The notes under the pieces are model-generated. The model worked only from the letters and a program-made list of their open reading frames with translations. It did no database searches and was not told where the DNA came from. Made by a program: the position numbers and the translations under genes. A stretch of 64,000 nt of DNA from Duncaniella muricolitica. Lineage in GTDB: Bacteria; Bacteroidota; Bacteroidia; Bacteroidales; Muribaculaceae. Of the stretch, positions 9,491-17,948 are shown one piece after another. Numbering within the stretch: the first letter of the stretch is position 1; each line of letters begins with the position of its first letter. Location: contig CP061009.1 in the NCBI GenBank assembly GCA_025808375.1, forward strand, positions 868,001 through 932,000, given 5' to 3'.

Positions 9491-9947
9491 ACGTTTGTGG
9501 TTTAATGGTTATATAAATATAATCATTTTTTTCGACACATCAAAACGATGAAGTCCTTTGAAGTATGTGTATGTGCGCTGGTTATGCTCCTGTCATATCA
9601 CTACATTCTGCTGTGAATTGTCACTCACGGCAAATAATGCAGAAATACGCAGAAATCAATGTTGAGGGATGTATTTGCGCCTGAAACCGCGTTAATAAAT
9701 CTTTCAAGAGTTAAAGTGTGTTTAGAAAACTCTGGAATTGCGACCCAAACCGGGTCAAAGGTTCGTTCCCACGCTGAAAACCCCACTTTGTGAACGTGTA
9801 TATGATGGTAACATCGTGTGTTTCAGTCAGCTCACAGTCAAGAATAATCAACTGTGAGTGGAATTGCTCACAATTGTGACCACTCACACATCACTCACAG
9901 CCGACCGTAATATTTTTCAGTGTTCCTCGATTTGGGCAAAAATAAAA
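9491..9947. promoter_or_regulatory. Integrase upstream region with TCAC repeats, element A
   Basis: The leader motif ACCATTAAACCACA lies at 9496-9509 on the integrase strand. Further out the sequence parallels the region upstream of the intact integrase, including GCGACC.AACCGGGTCAAAGGTTCGTTCCC and CAAAACCCC-like blocks. Positions 9825-9905 hold a cluster of CTCAC / GTGAG words in both orientations. I read the cluster as candidate arm-type integrase binding sites, which is inference. Confidence 0.45.
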
Positions 9948-10024
9948 AACGCTGAAAATCAAGTGATTTCAGCGTTTTTCAACATTTAGCCATTTTGGCT
10001 TGTGACCCCGGTGGTTTCGGGGTT
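9948..10024 (+). repeat. Internal attachment unit (hairpin plus GTGACCCCGG core)
   Basis: A hairpin, AACGCTGAAAATC and its partner, lies at 9948-9976. It is followed 54 nt from its start by the core GTGACCCCGG at 10002, then TTTCGGGGTT. The unit matches those at 2698-2773 and 50015-50090 and marks the boundary between element A and element B. Confidence 0.7.
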
Positions 10025-10326
10025 ATTTTATCTGTTAGCACTGGCTATCAAAGAGTTGCGAGCAAGAGTATAGAGCCGACTCACTATTGGCTCACTCCGC
10101 TACTTCAATGTTCTTCACCGTTATGATGATACGGTGATGCAAAGTTAATATTTTATTCCCAATCATCAAAGAGCCAAAGCGTTAAAAATCCTTTTGGACT
10201 CACGAATACAGGAATTTCCCGGCTCACGGTTCAAAATGCCAAATCCAAGTATTCCATAAGAGAATGGCTTTTGCCGACTCACGGTTGATTTGCCGTGCTG
10301 TTTTCAGCCGAAAATACTTCCTGCGA
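10025..10326. other. Left end of element B, no gene
   Basis: No gene is visible. The stretch contains at least five GACTCAC or GGCTCACGG words, continuing the repeat cluster seen on the other side of the core. A TGCAAAGTTAATA segment at 10137-10149 contains the complement of a TAACTTTG -7 box, which could fire leftward into the attachment unit. Confidence 0.35.
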
Positions 10327-10875
10327 CTATCTTTTGACTGCGGTTATCTCATCGGTCAGCAGGTGAATTGTTGATGACGGATTGGTGTATGCCTCTTTTG
10401 ATTTTGCTCGTTTGGCGGCATCTTCAATCGCGTCTATCAAGACCTTTTTCATTGCCGTGGAGAATATGCCTTTCTGATAATCTGCATCTATTCCTTTCAG
10501 CATTGCAAGACATTCGGCAGATGACAGCTCCTTGTTGGTGTCCTTATAATGTAACAGAAACCAATACTCGATACTGGGATTGGAGAGCAGTAACACAGCT
10601 TCTTTTATCTTTCGCAAACGCTCCAGCATACCCGGCACATCAAGGTCAAACATCAAAAATGTCTTATCTTCCGATGTTGTAAACCTGTCACGCTTACATC
10701 TGTCAATGTATGGCTGTGATATGTTGGAGTCGCTTACCCTCGCTATGATTTCCACCGGCACGCGGAAACTGCGACGCAGCAGGTCAACGTATGCCGCCTC
10801 CGTCTTACCCTCGCAGAACACGAAGAATGTCGGGTTCATCTTCTTACCTCTCGGTTGCTTTGCTTTTCGTGCCAT
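10327..10875 (-). CDS. rloB: RloB-family TOPRIM-like protein, probable defence effector
   Basis: The 182-residue RloB-domain protein contains FFVFCEGKTEAAYVDLL (acidic TOPRIM motif, E22/E26) and FLMFDLDVP (D77, D79). It is encoded 2 nt after an AAA ATPase. RloA/RloB-like pairs are related to AbiL and, more distantly, to the ATPase-TOPRIM defence systems PARIS and OLD/Gabija. In these the TOPRIM-like partner is thought to be the effector unleashed by the ATPase. An abortive-infection role here is inference from family and order. Confidence 0.8.
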   Translation of the reverse strand: MARKAKQPRGKKMNPTFFVFCEGKTEAAYVDLLRRSFRVPVEIIARVSDSNISQPYIDRCKRDRFTTSEDKTFLMFDLDVPGMLERLRKIKEAVLLLSNPSIEYWFLLHYKDTNKELSSAECLAMLKGIDADYQKGIFSTAMKKVLIDAIEDAAKRAKSKEAYTNPSSTIHLLTDEITAVKR

Positions 10876-10877
10876 AG

Positions 10878-12032
10878 TCAGATGTTCTCAAATTCGTTGA
10901 TATACGGCACGGCATCGAAACGCCCCTGAAGATAGGCTTTCTCCAAATCCATCTTTTCACGGAAATCCTTGTAGTCGAACAATGAATACAAATCAGAAGA
11001 ACCGTCGTCGCGCTTGTTGACAAAGAAAATCTGATCTTTGCGGAAGCGCGTCATGTCAAGCAGGTGTGTGTTGTGGGTTGTGAATACCAACTGCGCGGAT
11101 TTGCTTGAATGGAACAAGCTGATAAGATACTCCACCAAGCGGGTGTGCAGACTTGTTTCAACTTCGTCAAGGAACATCACCTTGTTGTTGCGCACCACAT
11201 CCATGACCGTCAGCATGATTTTGAACAGGATTTTCGTACCCTCCGATTCTTCGGTGTTGAAGTCAAAGGGCAACGCCGGATTACGGCGGTGGAATGTAGT
11301 CAGTTTACCGTCTTTATAGGTAAACTCAACGATATCACTGTCGGCGGCTTTAAGCACCCGGAGAACGGCGTCTTTGTTATCACCAAGAAAACGGTCGATG
11401 GCAACCGAAGTCTTGCCACGATAACTGAACACCAGTTGCTCGTTAAACCACCGATATATCTCTTTCGCCTTTTCCCTGTCCATCTGGCTTGCGCGTGATA
11501 TAAACAGAGTCTTGCGCGACGTGTTGGACGCTACATCCATCGGGCGACGGATAACATTGGTAAACTCATATTTCTCTTTCTTGCCGCCGGATATACGCTC
11601 GTCACGCGAAAAAATCAGCGCACGTCTGCCCTTCGGGTAATAATACAGGCTTTCGGTTATTATTTCATCACGGGTGCAACTGAATGAATACTCATGTTCT
11701 ATGCCGTCAATGATGAAGCGTATATAAAACTCACTGGGAGCGTTATTTTCTCCGAACTTGAACGGCTTGAAACCGAAACTGTCACCCTCATTATAGTTAT
11801 GGGAGTCGAGTATCATATCAACCGCTGCTTTAATGGCCTTGATTATGTTGCTCTTGCCGGAGGCGTTTGCACCATATATGGCAACCGTTTTCAGCAATCT
11901 TTCGTTACCGACCGCAAATGTGTTGTCGGCAAGGGCGCGGGCCTCCTTTGTCTGGATGTTGGCAGCCTGCAAATCCAGAGTTATCTTCTCGTTTATCGAG
12001 AAAAAGTTGGTGAGAGTTATTTCCAATATCAT
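10878..12032 (-). CDS. rloA: RloA-like AAA ATPase (AAA15 / ABC-ATPase fold)
   Basis: The 384-residue protein starts MILEITLTNFFSINE. Walker A is GANASGKS (residues 54-61), an ABC-like signature SEGTKILF lies at 263-270, Walker B VMFLDEVE at 285-292, and a switch histidine in VFTTHNTHLLD. This is the SMC/OLD-type sensor ATPase normally found with RloB. It is the first gene of a two-gene leftward operon at the outer edge of element B, a usual place for defence cargo. The triggering signal is unknown. Confidence 0.85.
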   Translation of the reverse strand: MILEITLTNFFSINEKITLDLQAANIQTKEARALADNTFAVGNERLLKTVAIYGANASGKSNIIKAIKAAVDMILDSHNYNEGDSFGFKPFKFGENNAPSEFYIRFIIDGIEHEYSFSCTRDEIITESLYYYPKGRRALIFSRDERISGGKKEKYEFTNVIRRPMDVASNTSRKTLFISRASQMDREKAKEIYRWFNEQLVFSYRGKTSVAIDRFLGDNKDAVLRVLKAADSDIVEFTYKDGKLTTFHRRNPALPFDFNTEESEGTKILFKIMLTVMDVVRNNKVMFLDEVETSLHTRLVEYLISLFHSSKSAQLVFTTHNTHLLDMTRFRKDQIFFVNKRDDGSSDLYSLFDYKDFREKMDLEKAYLQGRFDAVPYINEFENI

Positions 12033-12609
12033 TTCAAACGCCGTATTTGGAATTATTTTGCAAATATAACACTTTAATTTGGATTATAGGCTATTTGGCA
12101 CGAGATTTTTAGGATTGCACTGCGGAAACGGATAGAGGCGTGGCGGCTCACGGTGTCTGCGTCGGTCGTGCCGTCAGATGGTGACGGTGATCCGGTGGGT
12201 CACTGACACCATCCGACCGCACCCCGACTATGGGAGAAGGCTACACACCGGTTTGCCTCAACGCCTTGTGAGGATGCTCCGGTGACGTCGCTTCCCTCAC
12301 AAGACTCCAATCGGCAAATCAGTGTGCCATACGCCTTCTCCTTATCTTATAATGAATCTGAGCCGTCACGTCACTATCCGTTTGTTCAAGCCCACGGGAG
12401 CAAGAAAGCGTATGCCGCCGATAATTACGCCCTGCTCCATGTACGGCAACATACGCATATTTGCTCTTTCCGGGGCCATTGCTTTTATCTCAACGGTTTC
12501 CATTTTTCTTATGTCTGTCATCCAGTGTCACCCTGCGGGGCTTTGCCGCCTCTATTTTTTATGCAGAGTATAATCTCCATTCAAAGTTTATTCGCTCGAA
12601 GTTGATTAA
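12033..12609. other. Gene-free stretch between the RloA gene and the small-gene operon
   Basis: Positions 12120-12300 are GC-rich and 12300-12600 mixed. Rightward frames of 70-107 codons exist but have no domain, no leader and unusual composition, so I do not call them. The stretch separates two divergent transcription units. Confidence 0.4.
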
Positions 12610-12720
12610 CACGACGGTACGGGGTATTCTTTGGCATTTGCGCAAAAAAATCTCCACAGCTCCCGGTGGTCGGTAGTATTTTTTTGTGCAAGTGCCGAAC
12701 ACCCCTTTGCTCCCGTCGTG
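12610..12720. promoter_or_regulatory. Large imperfect inverted repeat, possible structured RNA or DNA site
   Basis: The left arm starts CACGACGG and ends GCGCAAAAAAAT; the right arm starts ATTTTTTTGTGC and ends CCCGTCGTG. The arms pair over about 40 nt with a few bulges, around a 26-nt loop holding a small CCAC/GTGG hairpin. It lies about 65 nt before the first small ICE gene. It could be a leader structure or a nicking or initiation site; nothing in the sequence decides which. Confidence 0.5.
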
Positions 12721-12785
12721 CCGCAGGGTAAACGAGCGAACAAACTTCAAACAGCGATTATACGCATTAAAAAAAATATCGCCTT

Positions 12786-13001
12786 ATGACACTGAACGAC
12801 AAACATATTAAAAATACGAGCTTCACACCTTCTCCAGCTCATACCGCATTAAAAAAGGCGGCTAAGGTGGTGGGGATAGCAGTCGGGGCGGTTGTCGGGA
12901 TTATTCTTTGGGCGATACTCAGACCGATATTCCGAGGTGTGGGGTGGATAATCTCAATCCTCACCGCAATAGGGATTATCTACTTGGTAATGACACTCTA
13001 A
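12786..13001 (+). CDS. Small membrane protein, ICE operon
   Basis: This 71-residue protein has a polar N terminus and two closely spaced hydrophobic segments (about residues 28-47 and 52-70, the second including VGWIISILTAIGIIYLVM). I do not recognise a family. It opens a run of seven rightward small genes with very short gaps. It is preceded by an A-rich stretch (AAAAAAAATATCGCC) instead of a Shine-Dalgarno, as is usual in Bacteroidetes. Confidence 0.6.
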   Translation: MTLNDKHIKNTSFTPSPAHTALKKAAKVVGIAVGAVVGIILWAILRPIFRGVGWIISILTAIGIIYLVMTL

Positions 13002-13013
13002 ATATTTACGACT

Positions 13014-13241
13014 ATGGCAACGAAAAGACATTCAAAGACTTGGGAGCAGCAAGCCAAATACTACGAAGTTGACAATATCGCCGACTATATGATAGAAACC
13101 TATCTCAACGGCAACATATCAACATATCGTCAGCTATACTATGAACTCAGACCCGCAGGGCGCAGGCTTTTCATCAGTTGGCTTTTCCATACGGAACTGA
13201 ACCGCAAGGAGATTGAAAAAATGATACTCGCAACACTCTAA
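13014..13241 (+). CDS. Hypothetical ICE protein (75 aa)
   Basis: This is a soluble, charged, mostly helical product (MATKRHSKTWEQQAKYY, ending EIEKMILATL). The start is preceded by TTTACGACTATGGC, which recurs almost unchanged before the next two genes. No family is recognised. The 12-nt gap to the previous gene and the shared leader support joint expression with the PcfK/PcfJ genes. Confidence 0.6.
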   Translation: MATKRHSKTWEQQAKYYEVDNIADYMIETYLNGNISTYRQLYYELRPAGRRLFISWLFHTELNRKEIEKMILATL

Positions 13242-13253
13242 ACACATACGACT

Positions 13254-13691
13254 ATGGCAACCACAAGAGAAAACAACGGCACACGAGCCTTTAACGAAAC
13301 CATCAGGGCTTATCTTGAAGAACGAGCCGAGAATGACCCTCTGTTCGCAGTCAAGTTTGCAAACCCATCAAAATCAGTTGAGGAGTGCGTGACATTCATA
13401 CTCAACGAGGTGAAGAAAAGCGGTTGTTGCGGTTTTACCGATGCCGAGGTGTTCGGAATGGCAACACACTACTATGACGAGGAAGAAATTGAAGTTGGCA
13501 ATCCAATCAACTGCCAAGTGGTAGTCAACCACACGGTTGAACTCACCGAGGAGGAAAAGGAACAGGCACGGCAGGACGCCATTAACAAACTCCGTGACGA
13601 GGAGATGAAGAAAATGCGAAAGCCTATCCAGCCGAGAAAGACCGCCGAGAAGAAAAACCAAGTTGAACAACCCAGTCTATTTGACCTCTAA
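13254..13691 (+). CDS. PcfK-like protein
   Basis: The 145-residue protein has the PcfK pattern: NETIRAYLEERAENDPLFA, a CVTFILNEVKKSGCCGF segment, FGMATHYYDEEEIEVG, and a lysine-rich tail ending QPSLFDL. PcfK and PcfJ genes are neighbours in Enterococcus pCF10 and in many Bacteroidales ICEs; their molecular role is unknown. The ACGACTATG start leader is present. Confidence 0.8.
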   Translation: MATTRENNGTRAFNETIRAYLEERAENDPLFAVKFANPSKSVEECVTFILNEVKKSGCCGFTDAEVFGMATHYYDEEEIEVGNPINCQVVVNHTVELTEEEKEQARQDAINKLRDEEMKKMRKPIQPRKTAEKKNQVEQPSLFDL

Positions 13692-13703
13692 CATATTACG
13701 ACT

Positions 13704-14996
13704 ATGAAACCGACAACAAAATTCCATAAAGACATACTCAAAGAAAGCCGTAAACTCCGCCCCGTCACAAAGGCGCAGGCTCAATGGGCGATAGGCGAAT
13801 GTTTTGAACACTTTGCCTTCCGTGTTCAGAGTGGCAATACCACCTGCATGGACTGCGGACACACTTGGCACAGCGATGAAACATCGGGCAAATGCGTATG
13901 CCCCCGATGTAGCAGGGAACTCACTCTTGAAACCACCCGAAAGCAGAAGGCGAGCGGTAAGATGTATTTCAACGTGCTTGGTATGCACGGAAAATACCAG
14001 ACTTTGCGGATGTTCGCTATATTCTCAGAAATGCGCAAGGGAACGAAAGCCGAATACAGCATCGTGGAAATCGGTCAGTATTGGGTAGCCCCCAACGGAC
14101 AATGCGCCGTAATCGGACTTAGACGCAGTATGAGTTACTATGTGGATTGTTTCGCATACGGCTCGCCTATGGAGATACGGAGCAAGGATGATGTGTTCGC
14201 AGATATAGCGAGGGATTTTCCGATGTATCCCAAAATGAAGATAATCCCCTCTCTGCATATAGATGTTGTGGGCAATAAGTTCTTCAATCTGTCACCGGCG
14301 AGATGTATAAGCCGTTTTCTCTCGCAGCCCCAACTTGAAACGCTGATGAAAAACGATATCGAGCAAGTATTCAAATACTTTCTCAACCGCCCCTATGACT
14401 GCCGTATGTGCTGGGCTTCATACAAGATAGCCAAACGCCACCATTACGAGATAACCGACTTAGGATTATGGTGCGACTACATCAAGATGTTGCAGACCTG
14501 CAAGAAAGACACTCACAATCCTCACTACATCTGCCCCGACAATCTTCGTCAGGCACACAACATATACCACAAAAAGGTCATGGCGATAGAGGAACGCAGA
14601 CGCAGGGAAGCCGACATAAGGCGCAAGGAGAAGGAAGCACTCGCAGAGCAGGAAAAGAGAGATAGCTTTCTCATACTCAAATCCAAATTCTTCGGACTTG
14701 TAATCTCCGATGGCGAGATTGAAGTTAAAGTGTTGGAGAGCGTGGAGGAATTTATAGAGGAAGGAGATGTCCAGCATATCTGTGTAGGTACAGCAATGTA
14801 CTACGGCAAAAAAGACTCCCTCATATTGTCGGCAAGGATTAACGGCAAGCGGATTGAAACCGTGGAGGTATCGCTTGAAACCCTTTCAGTTATTCAATGC
14901 CGTGGAGCGTGCAATCAAAACACCGAATATCACGACCGAATTGTGGATTTGGTGAACTCCAACGCCCGACTAATCAAAGATAGAATGACCGCCTAA
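13704..14996 (+). CDS. PcfJ-like protein
   Basis: The 430-residue protein carries a zinc-ribbon-like pair CMDCGHTW and CVCPRCSREL at about residues 50-76. The PcfJ core follows (QTLRMFAIFSEMRKG, DCRMCWASYKIAKRH, LWCDYIKMLQTC, DNLRQAHNIYHKK), then a charged helix. The tail QCRGACNQNTEYHDRI is conserved in the family. It lies directly downstream of the PcfK-like gene with 12 nt between them. Function is unknown; the zinc ribbon suggests nucleic-acid contact, which is inference. Confidence 0.8.
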   Translation: MKPTTKFHKDILKESRKLRPVTKAQAQWAIGECFEHFAFRVQSGNTTCMDCGHTWHSDETSGKCVCPRCSRELTLETTRKQKASGKMYFNVLGMHGKYQTLRMFAIFSEMRKGTKAEYSIVEIGQYWVAPNGQCAVIGLRRSMSYYVDCFAYGSPMEIRSKDDVFADIARDFPMYPKMKIIPSLHIDVVGNKFFNLSPARCISRFLSQPQLETLMKNDIEQVFKYFLNRPYDCRMCWASYKIAKRHHYEITDLGLWCDYIKMLQTCKKDTHNPHYICPDNLRQAHNIYHKKVMAIEERRRREADIRRKEKEALAEQEKRDSFLILKSKFFGLVISDGEIEVKVLESVEEFIEEGDVQHICVGTAMYYGKKDSLILSARINGKRIETVEVSLETLSVIQCRGACNQNTEYHDRIVDLVNSNARLIKDRMTA

Positions 14997-15006
14997 TGTT
15001 TAACCC

Positions 15007-15032
15007 GACCTGCGTCAGCAATGGCGCAGGTC
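15007..15032 (+). terminator. Short hairpin after the PcfJ gene
   Basis: GACCTGCG (15007-15014) pairs with CGCAGGTC (15025-15032) without a clear U-run. It could weaken read-through or act as a processing site. It argues that the next gene starts at 15050 and not at the upstream ATG at 14996. Confidence 0.4.
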
Positions 15033-15049
15033 ACAAAATCACCCTAATT

Positions 15050-15307
15050 ATGAACGTGACATTTGAACATACGACAGTAGTCTATGACGATAAGATAGCC
15101 GATGTGCTTGTCGGTTTTGTGAACCATATTCTTATAGCCTACAACGAGGAAACTCTAAGGCGGTTGGTAGCCGACTATGCGGAGAAATCGGCACTTGACC
15201 AATACTTCGTATATGGATTTGGCAGTCATCATTTTTGGCTCTCGCAAAAGAAAATCACCGACCCCGAAAAGGTTTTCAACTACCGAATACTGATTGTGAA
15301 ATTCTAA
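15050..15307 (+). CDS. Hypothetical ICE protein (85 aa)
   Basis: The product starts MNVTFEHTTVVYDDKIADVL and contains DQYFVYGFGSHHFWLSQKK. No family is recognised. I chose the start at 15050 because the upstream part of the open frame is occupied by a hairpin. It is followed by two more small genes in the same orientation. Confidence 0.55.
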   Translation: MNVTFEHTTVVYDDKIADVLVGFVNHILIAYNEETLRRLVADYAEKSALDQYFVYGFGSHHFWLSQKKITDPEKVFNYRILIVKF

Positions 15308-15318
15308 AATACATTGAT

Positions 15319-15543
15319 ATGGCAACAAGATTAACTGTGAATGGCGTATCAACCACCATTACACCCGATACCGAGCAATACGAGCGTTTTATGTCTGCAC
15401 ACCGAGGGAAACGTATCCTTTTCTATCAATATGACTATCGTGCCACCGACGGCACTCTATTTAGTACCGTGGCAAAGACTTTGAAAGAATGTCGCCAACG
15501 CCGTGATGAATGGCTGAACAAGAAAATTAACAACTCAAAATAA
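15319..15543 (+). CDS. Hypothetical ICE protein (74 aa)
   Basis: The product MATRLTVNGVSTTITPDTEQ contains FMSAHRGKRILFYQYDYRAT and ends in a basic tail. The frame is open upstream into the previous gene, but 15319 is the first ATG with an A-rich leader (TACATTGATATG). No family is recognised. Confidence 0.55.
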   Translation: MATRLTVNGVSTTITPDTEQYERFMSAHRGKRILFYQYDYRATDGTLFSTVAKTLKECRQRRDEWLNKKINNSK

Positions 15544-15550
15544 TAGCGTT

Positions 15551-15868
15551 ATGGACAACCAAGTAGCAAAAATAATACTCCAACAAATCGGAGGGCGCAG
15601 GTTTGTGGCAATGACGGGAAGCCACTACTTCATCAACCTCGGCAACGGACTTCGTATGAGCCTTAGCCGTAACAAGACATCGGCTAACCGCCTTGAAATC
15701 ATCTATGACGAGGGCGCAGACCTCTACGACCTGCGTTTCTACCGTCAGAGTATGAACCACAAGACCTTTGAGGTCAAGACAAAGGACATCAAGAAGGTAG
15801 ATGGAGTCTATTGCGATATGTTGGAGGACATCTTCACTGATGTGACGGGGTTATACACCCGATTTTAA
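15551..15868 (+). CDS. Hypothetical ICE protein (105 aa)
   Basis: The product begins MDNQVAKIILQQIGGRRFVAM and contains GNGLRMSLSRNKTSANRLEI. It resembles small soluble proteins found beside PcfJ in Bacteroidales ICEs, with no known function. It is the last gene of the rightward operon and is followed by a terminator-like hairpin. Confidence 0.6.
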   Translation: MDNQVAKIILQQIGGRRFVAMTGSHYFINLGNGLRMSLSRNKTSANRLEIIYDEGADLYDLRFYRQSMNHKTFEVKTKDIKKVDGVYCDMLEDIFTDVTGLYTRF

Positions 15869-15896
15869 CCGAACATTTGCCAAGTCGTAATATAGA

Positions 15897-15933
15897 GAAG
15901 GTGGGCGACCTCGTAATGAAGTTGCTCACCTTG
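15897..15933 (+). terminator. Terminator of the small-gene operon
   Basis: AAGGTGGGCGAC pairs with GTTGCTCACCTT (with G-U pairs), followed by GATTTTTCC. A second hairpin, GCCGCC-AAAA-GGCGGC at about 15950-15966, lies between it and the end of the convergent KAP gene and probably serves the other strand. Confidence 0.6.
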
Positions 15934-15977
15934 ATTTTTCCAAAAATTTCGGCCGCCAAAAGGCGGCGTTGAGGGCA

Positions 15978-17855
15978 TTACTTTAATACTTTATCAACTA
16001 ATGGGATAAGACGCAGTCGCTTGAAGTGGGCAGATAAGGTTTTATCCTCATCACTTAAAGTCTTCAATCCGTTTTGTATTGCAAATACAAAAGATCTTTC
16101 GTCTTGCATAATTCTCCCATTTTCAAATCTATAATATAGCATATCATACAGAACTTCGCAATCTTCCGGCGTAAGAGTTCTCATTCGTTCTTCAACCATC
16201 TTGAGATTTAATAGATGTAAAATAGGGGTCTGTTGAAAATAAACATTAGGCGCAACTTGACTGGGAGAAAATTCTTGGGCGAAAGCCTTGAGATTATGAG
16301 CAAATTTTTCATTCAAAATTTCAATATACTCACGTTCTTTTACATTATCGAGTTCCTTTATTTTATCATATATATATTTCAAACACGGTTTTGCTTCTTC
16401 TCGTATATTTCCACTAAATATATCTAAATGATGTTCTTGATTTCTAATGTCTTCAATGTCCGTTTTTGAAAAGAAGGCATCAATTCCTTTTATAATCTCA
16501 TTTTCTATTTGTGTTGTATTTAATCCAATCACATCTTTATAACAAAACAAAATATTCGCAGAGTTAATAATGTCTGATAGTTTCTCTATATAACCCTTTG
16601 ATATGAGATCCAAATACCTTATAAACTGACTTGGTGCTTCTACATCTGAAAAATGGCTAATTCTTCCGAAAAATTTGCTAACAAAAGCCCATTCCTCATT
16701 CATAGGCTCTTCCCATATGCCTAACTCCTTAGATACAACCTCATTAACCTTTGCAAAGTCTATCACACCTCCTTTTAATATATAGTTGTAAATTTCGGGG
16801 ATAAATAAATAAGACTCTTCAAATGCATCATAATAACGCTTAATAAATTTTTCTTCATAGGTTTGTTCAGTTTTTTCAGGTGCATCACCATCTAATACAA
16901 GCCTATCAAAAATAAATCTCATTCCTGCATTTTCTAAATCATTAGACTTATCAGGTGAAATATGGCCTAATCTATATTCGATAGAAATAGCGAGTGTAAA
17001 TCGCCATATAACACATAGTTTTTTTATTACCTCTGATGGTATGTTTTCAAACTTGTCAATATCTTTGGTATAATTATCAAAGAATGGATAAAATTGGCTG
17101 ATAGCAAATCTTATTGTTCGGAGATTACTAAGAATTTTATTTTGGTCTTGATCTGGTGTATTATGATTTATGTAGCGAACTACATATTCCGATTCAATAA
17201 ACGCAGGCAATAGAGGATGAAATTTACCTGCAATACTCTTTATAATAGAAGATGTATCAATTTCAAACGGGATTGTTTTATCTATTACTTTTTCTTTGAA
17301 CAATAGAGCGTTATCTTCAAAATGCTCCTGATTGGACACAAGAATAACTTTGAAATTATAGTTCTCAACTAAATCATTAACAAATCCCAATACATCTTCA
17401 ACATCTATTTCTTTGGATAGACGTTCCAAGTCATCAAGAATAATTATGGCATCATCTCCTAACAATTTCAAACAGGTTGATGGTGGAATCTGGAGAGCAT
17501 TATCCCAATCAATCTCTTTTAGATATGGTACACATTTGGCTATATTTGCAAAAGATTTTTTTATGCCATCTATACGTTTTTGTGATAATCCAAATTTGGA
17601 TTGTGTTGATGCAAATAATAATTGTCGAGATATTTCATCAATGTTTTTTATCCCAAAAAGTGAAATCATAAGAGTTAAACGCTTTTCATGTATCGCATTT
17701 CTCTCTCGTTCAATTTCATTTTGTTCAATTATTGGAAGTAATACATTTTTAATATAGTATGTTTTACCACAGCCCCAAGGCCCATCAATTTGTAATGCGC
17801 CTAAGGTATGATTATTATTTAGATATTCTATAATAGATTGAGTAATTGCTTCCAT
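15978..17855 (-). CDS. KAP-family P-loop NTPase
   Basis: The 625-residue protein has Walker A GPWGCGKT at residues 25-32 and Walker B AIIILDDLERL with D141/D142. The LVSNQEHF strand with a VIDKTIPFEI segment is typical of KAP NTPases. No KAP-type membrane insertion is obvious. It is clearly more AT-rich than the genes around it and is transcribed alone, which suggests late acquisition. Many KAP ATPases are found in phage-defence islands; that role here is inference. Confidence 0.75.
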   Translation of the reverse strand: MEAITQSIIEYLNNNHTLGALQIDGPWGCGKTYYIKNVLLPIIEQNEIERERNAIHEKRLTLMISLFGIKNIDEISRQLLFASTQSKFGLSQKRIDGIKKSFANIAKCVPYLKEIDWDNALQIPPSTCLKLLGDDAIIILDDLERLSKEIDVEDVLGFVNDLVENYNFKVILVSNQEHFEDNALLFKEKVIDKTIPFEIDTSSIIKSIAGKFHPLLPAFIESEYVVRYINHNTPDQDQNKILSNLRTIRFAISQFYPFFDNYTKDIDKFENIPSEVIKKLCVIWRFTLAISIEYRLGHISPDKSNDLENAGMRFIFDRLVLDGDAPEKTEQTYEEKFIKRYYDAFEESYLFIPEIYNYILKGGVIDFAKVNEVVSKELGIWEEPMNEEWAFVSKFFGRISHFSDVEAPSQFIRYLDLISKGYIEKLSDIINSANILFCYKDVIGLNTTQIENEIIKGIDAFFSKTDIEDIRNQEHHLDIFSGNIREEAKPCLKYIYDKIKELDNVKEREYIEILNEKFAHNLKAFAQEFSPSQVAPNVYFQQTPILHLLNLKMVEERMRTLTPEDCEVLYDMLYYRFENGRIMQDERSFVFAIQNGLKTLSDEDKTLSAHFKRLRLIPLVDKVLK

Positions 17856-17906
17856 ACAATTTGATTAACAAATACAAAGTTACGAATTATTTGAGAGGCA
17901 TACAAT

Positions 17907-17940
17907 ATCATGTCCTTGGAAAATTTCCCAAGGACATGAT
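17907..17940 (-). terminator. Terminator at the end of the tra block
   Basis: ATCATGTCCTTGG (17907-17919) pairs perfectly with CCAAGGACATGAT (17928-17940). It stands 9 nt beyond the lysozyme stop codon and upstream of the KAP gene start, so it closes the leftward tra transcript. Confidence 0.65.
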
Positions 17941-17948
17941 TCAAAGCA

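Noticed and set aside
9825..9905. TCAC words considered as a CRISPR array
   Set aside because: Units are only 6-8 bp, occur in both orientations and are irregularly spaced; no cas genes are present.
12282..12605. Overlapping frames of 70-107 codons before the small-gene operon
   Set aside because: Three frames overlap with no preferred one, none has a recognisable domain or start context.
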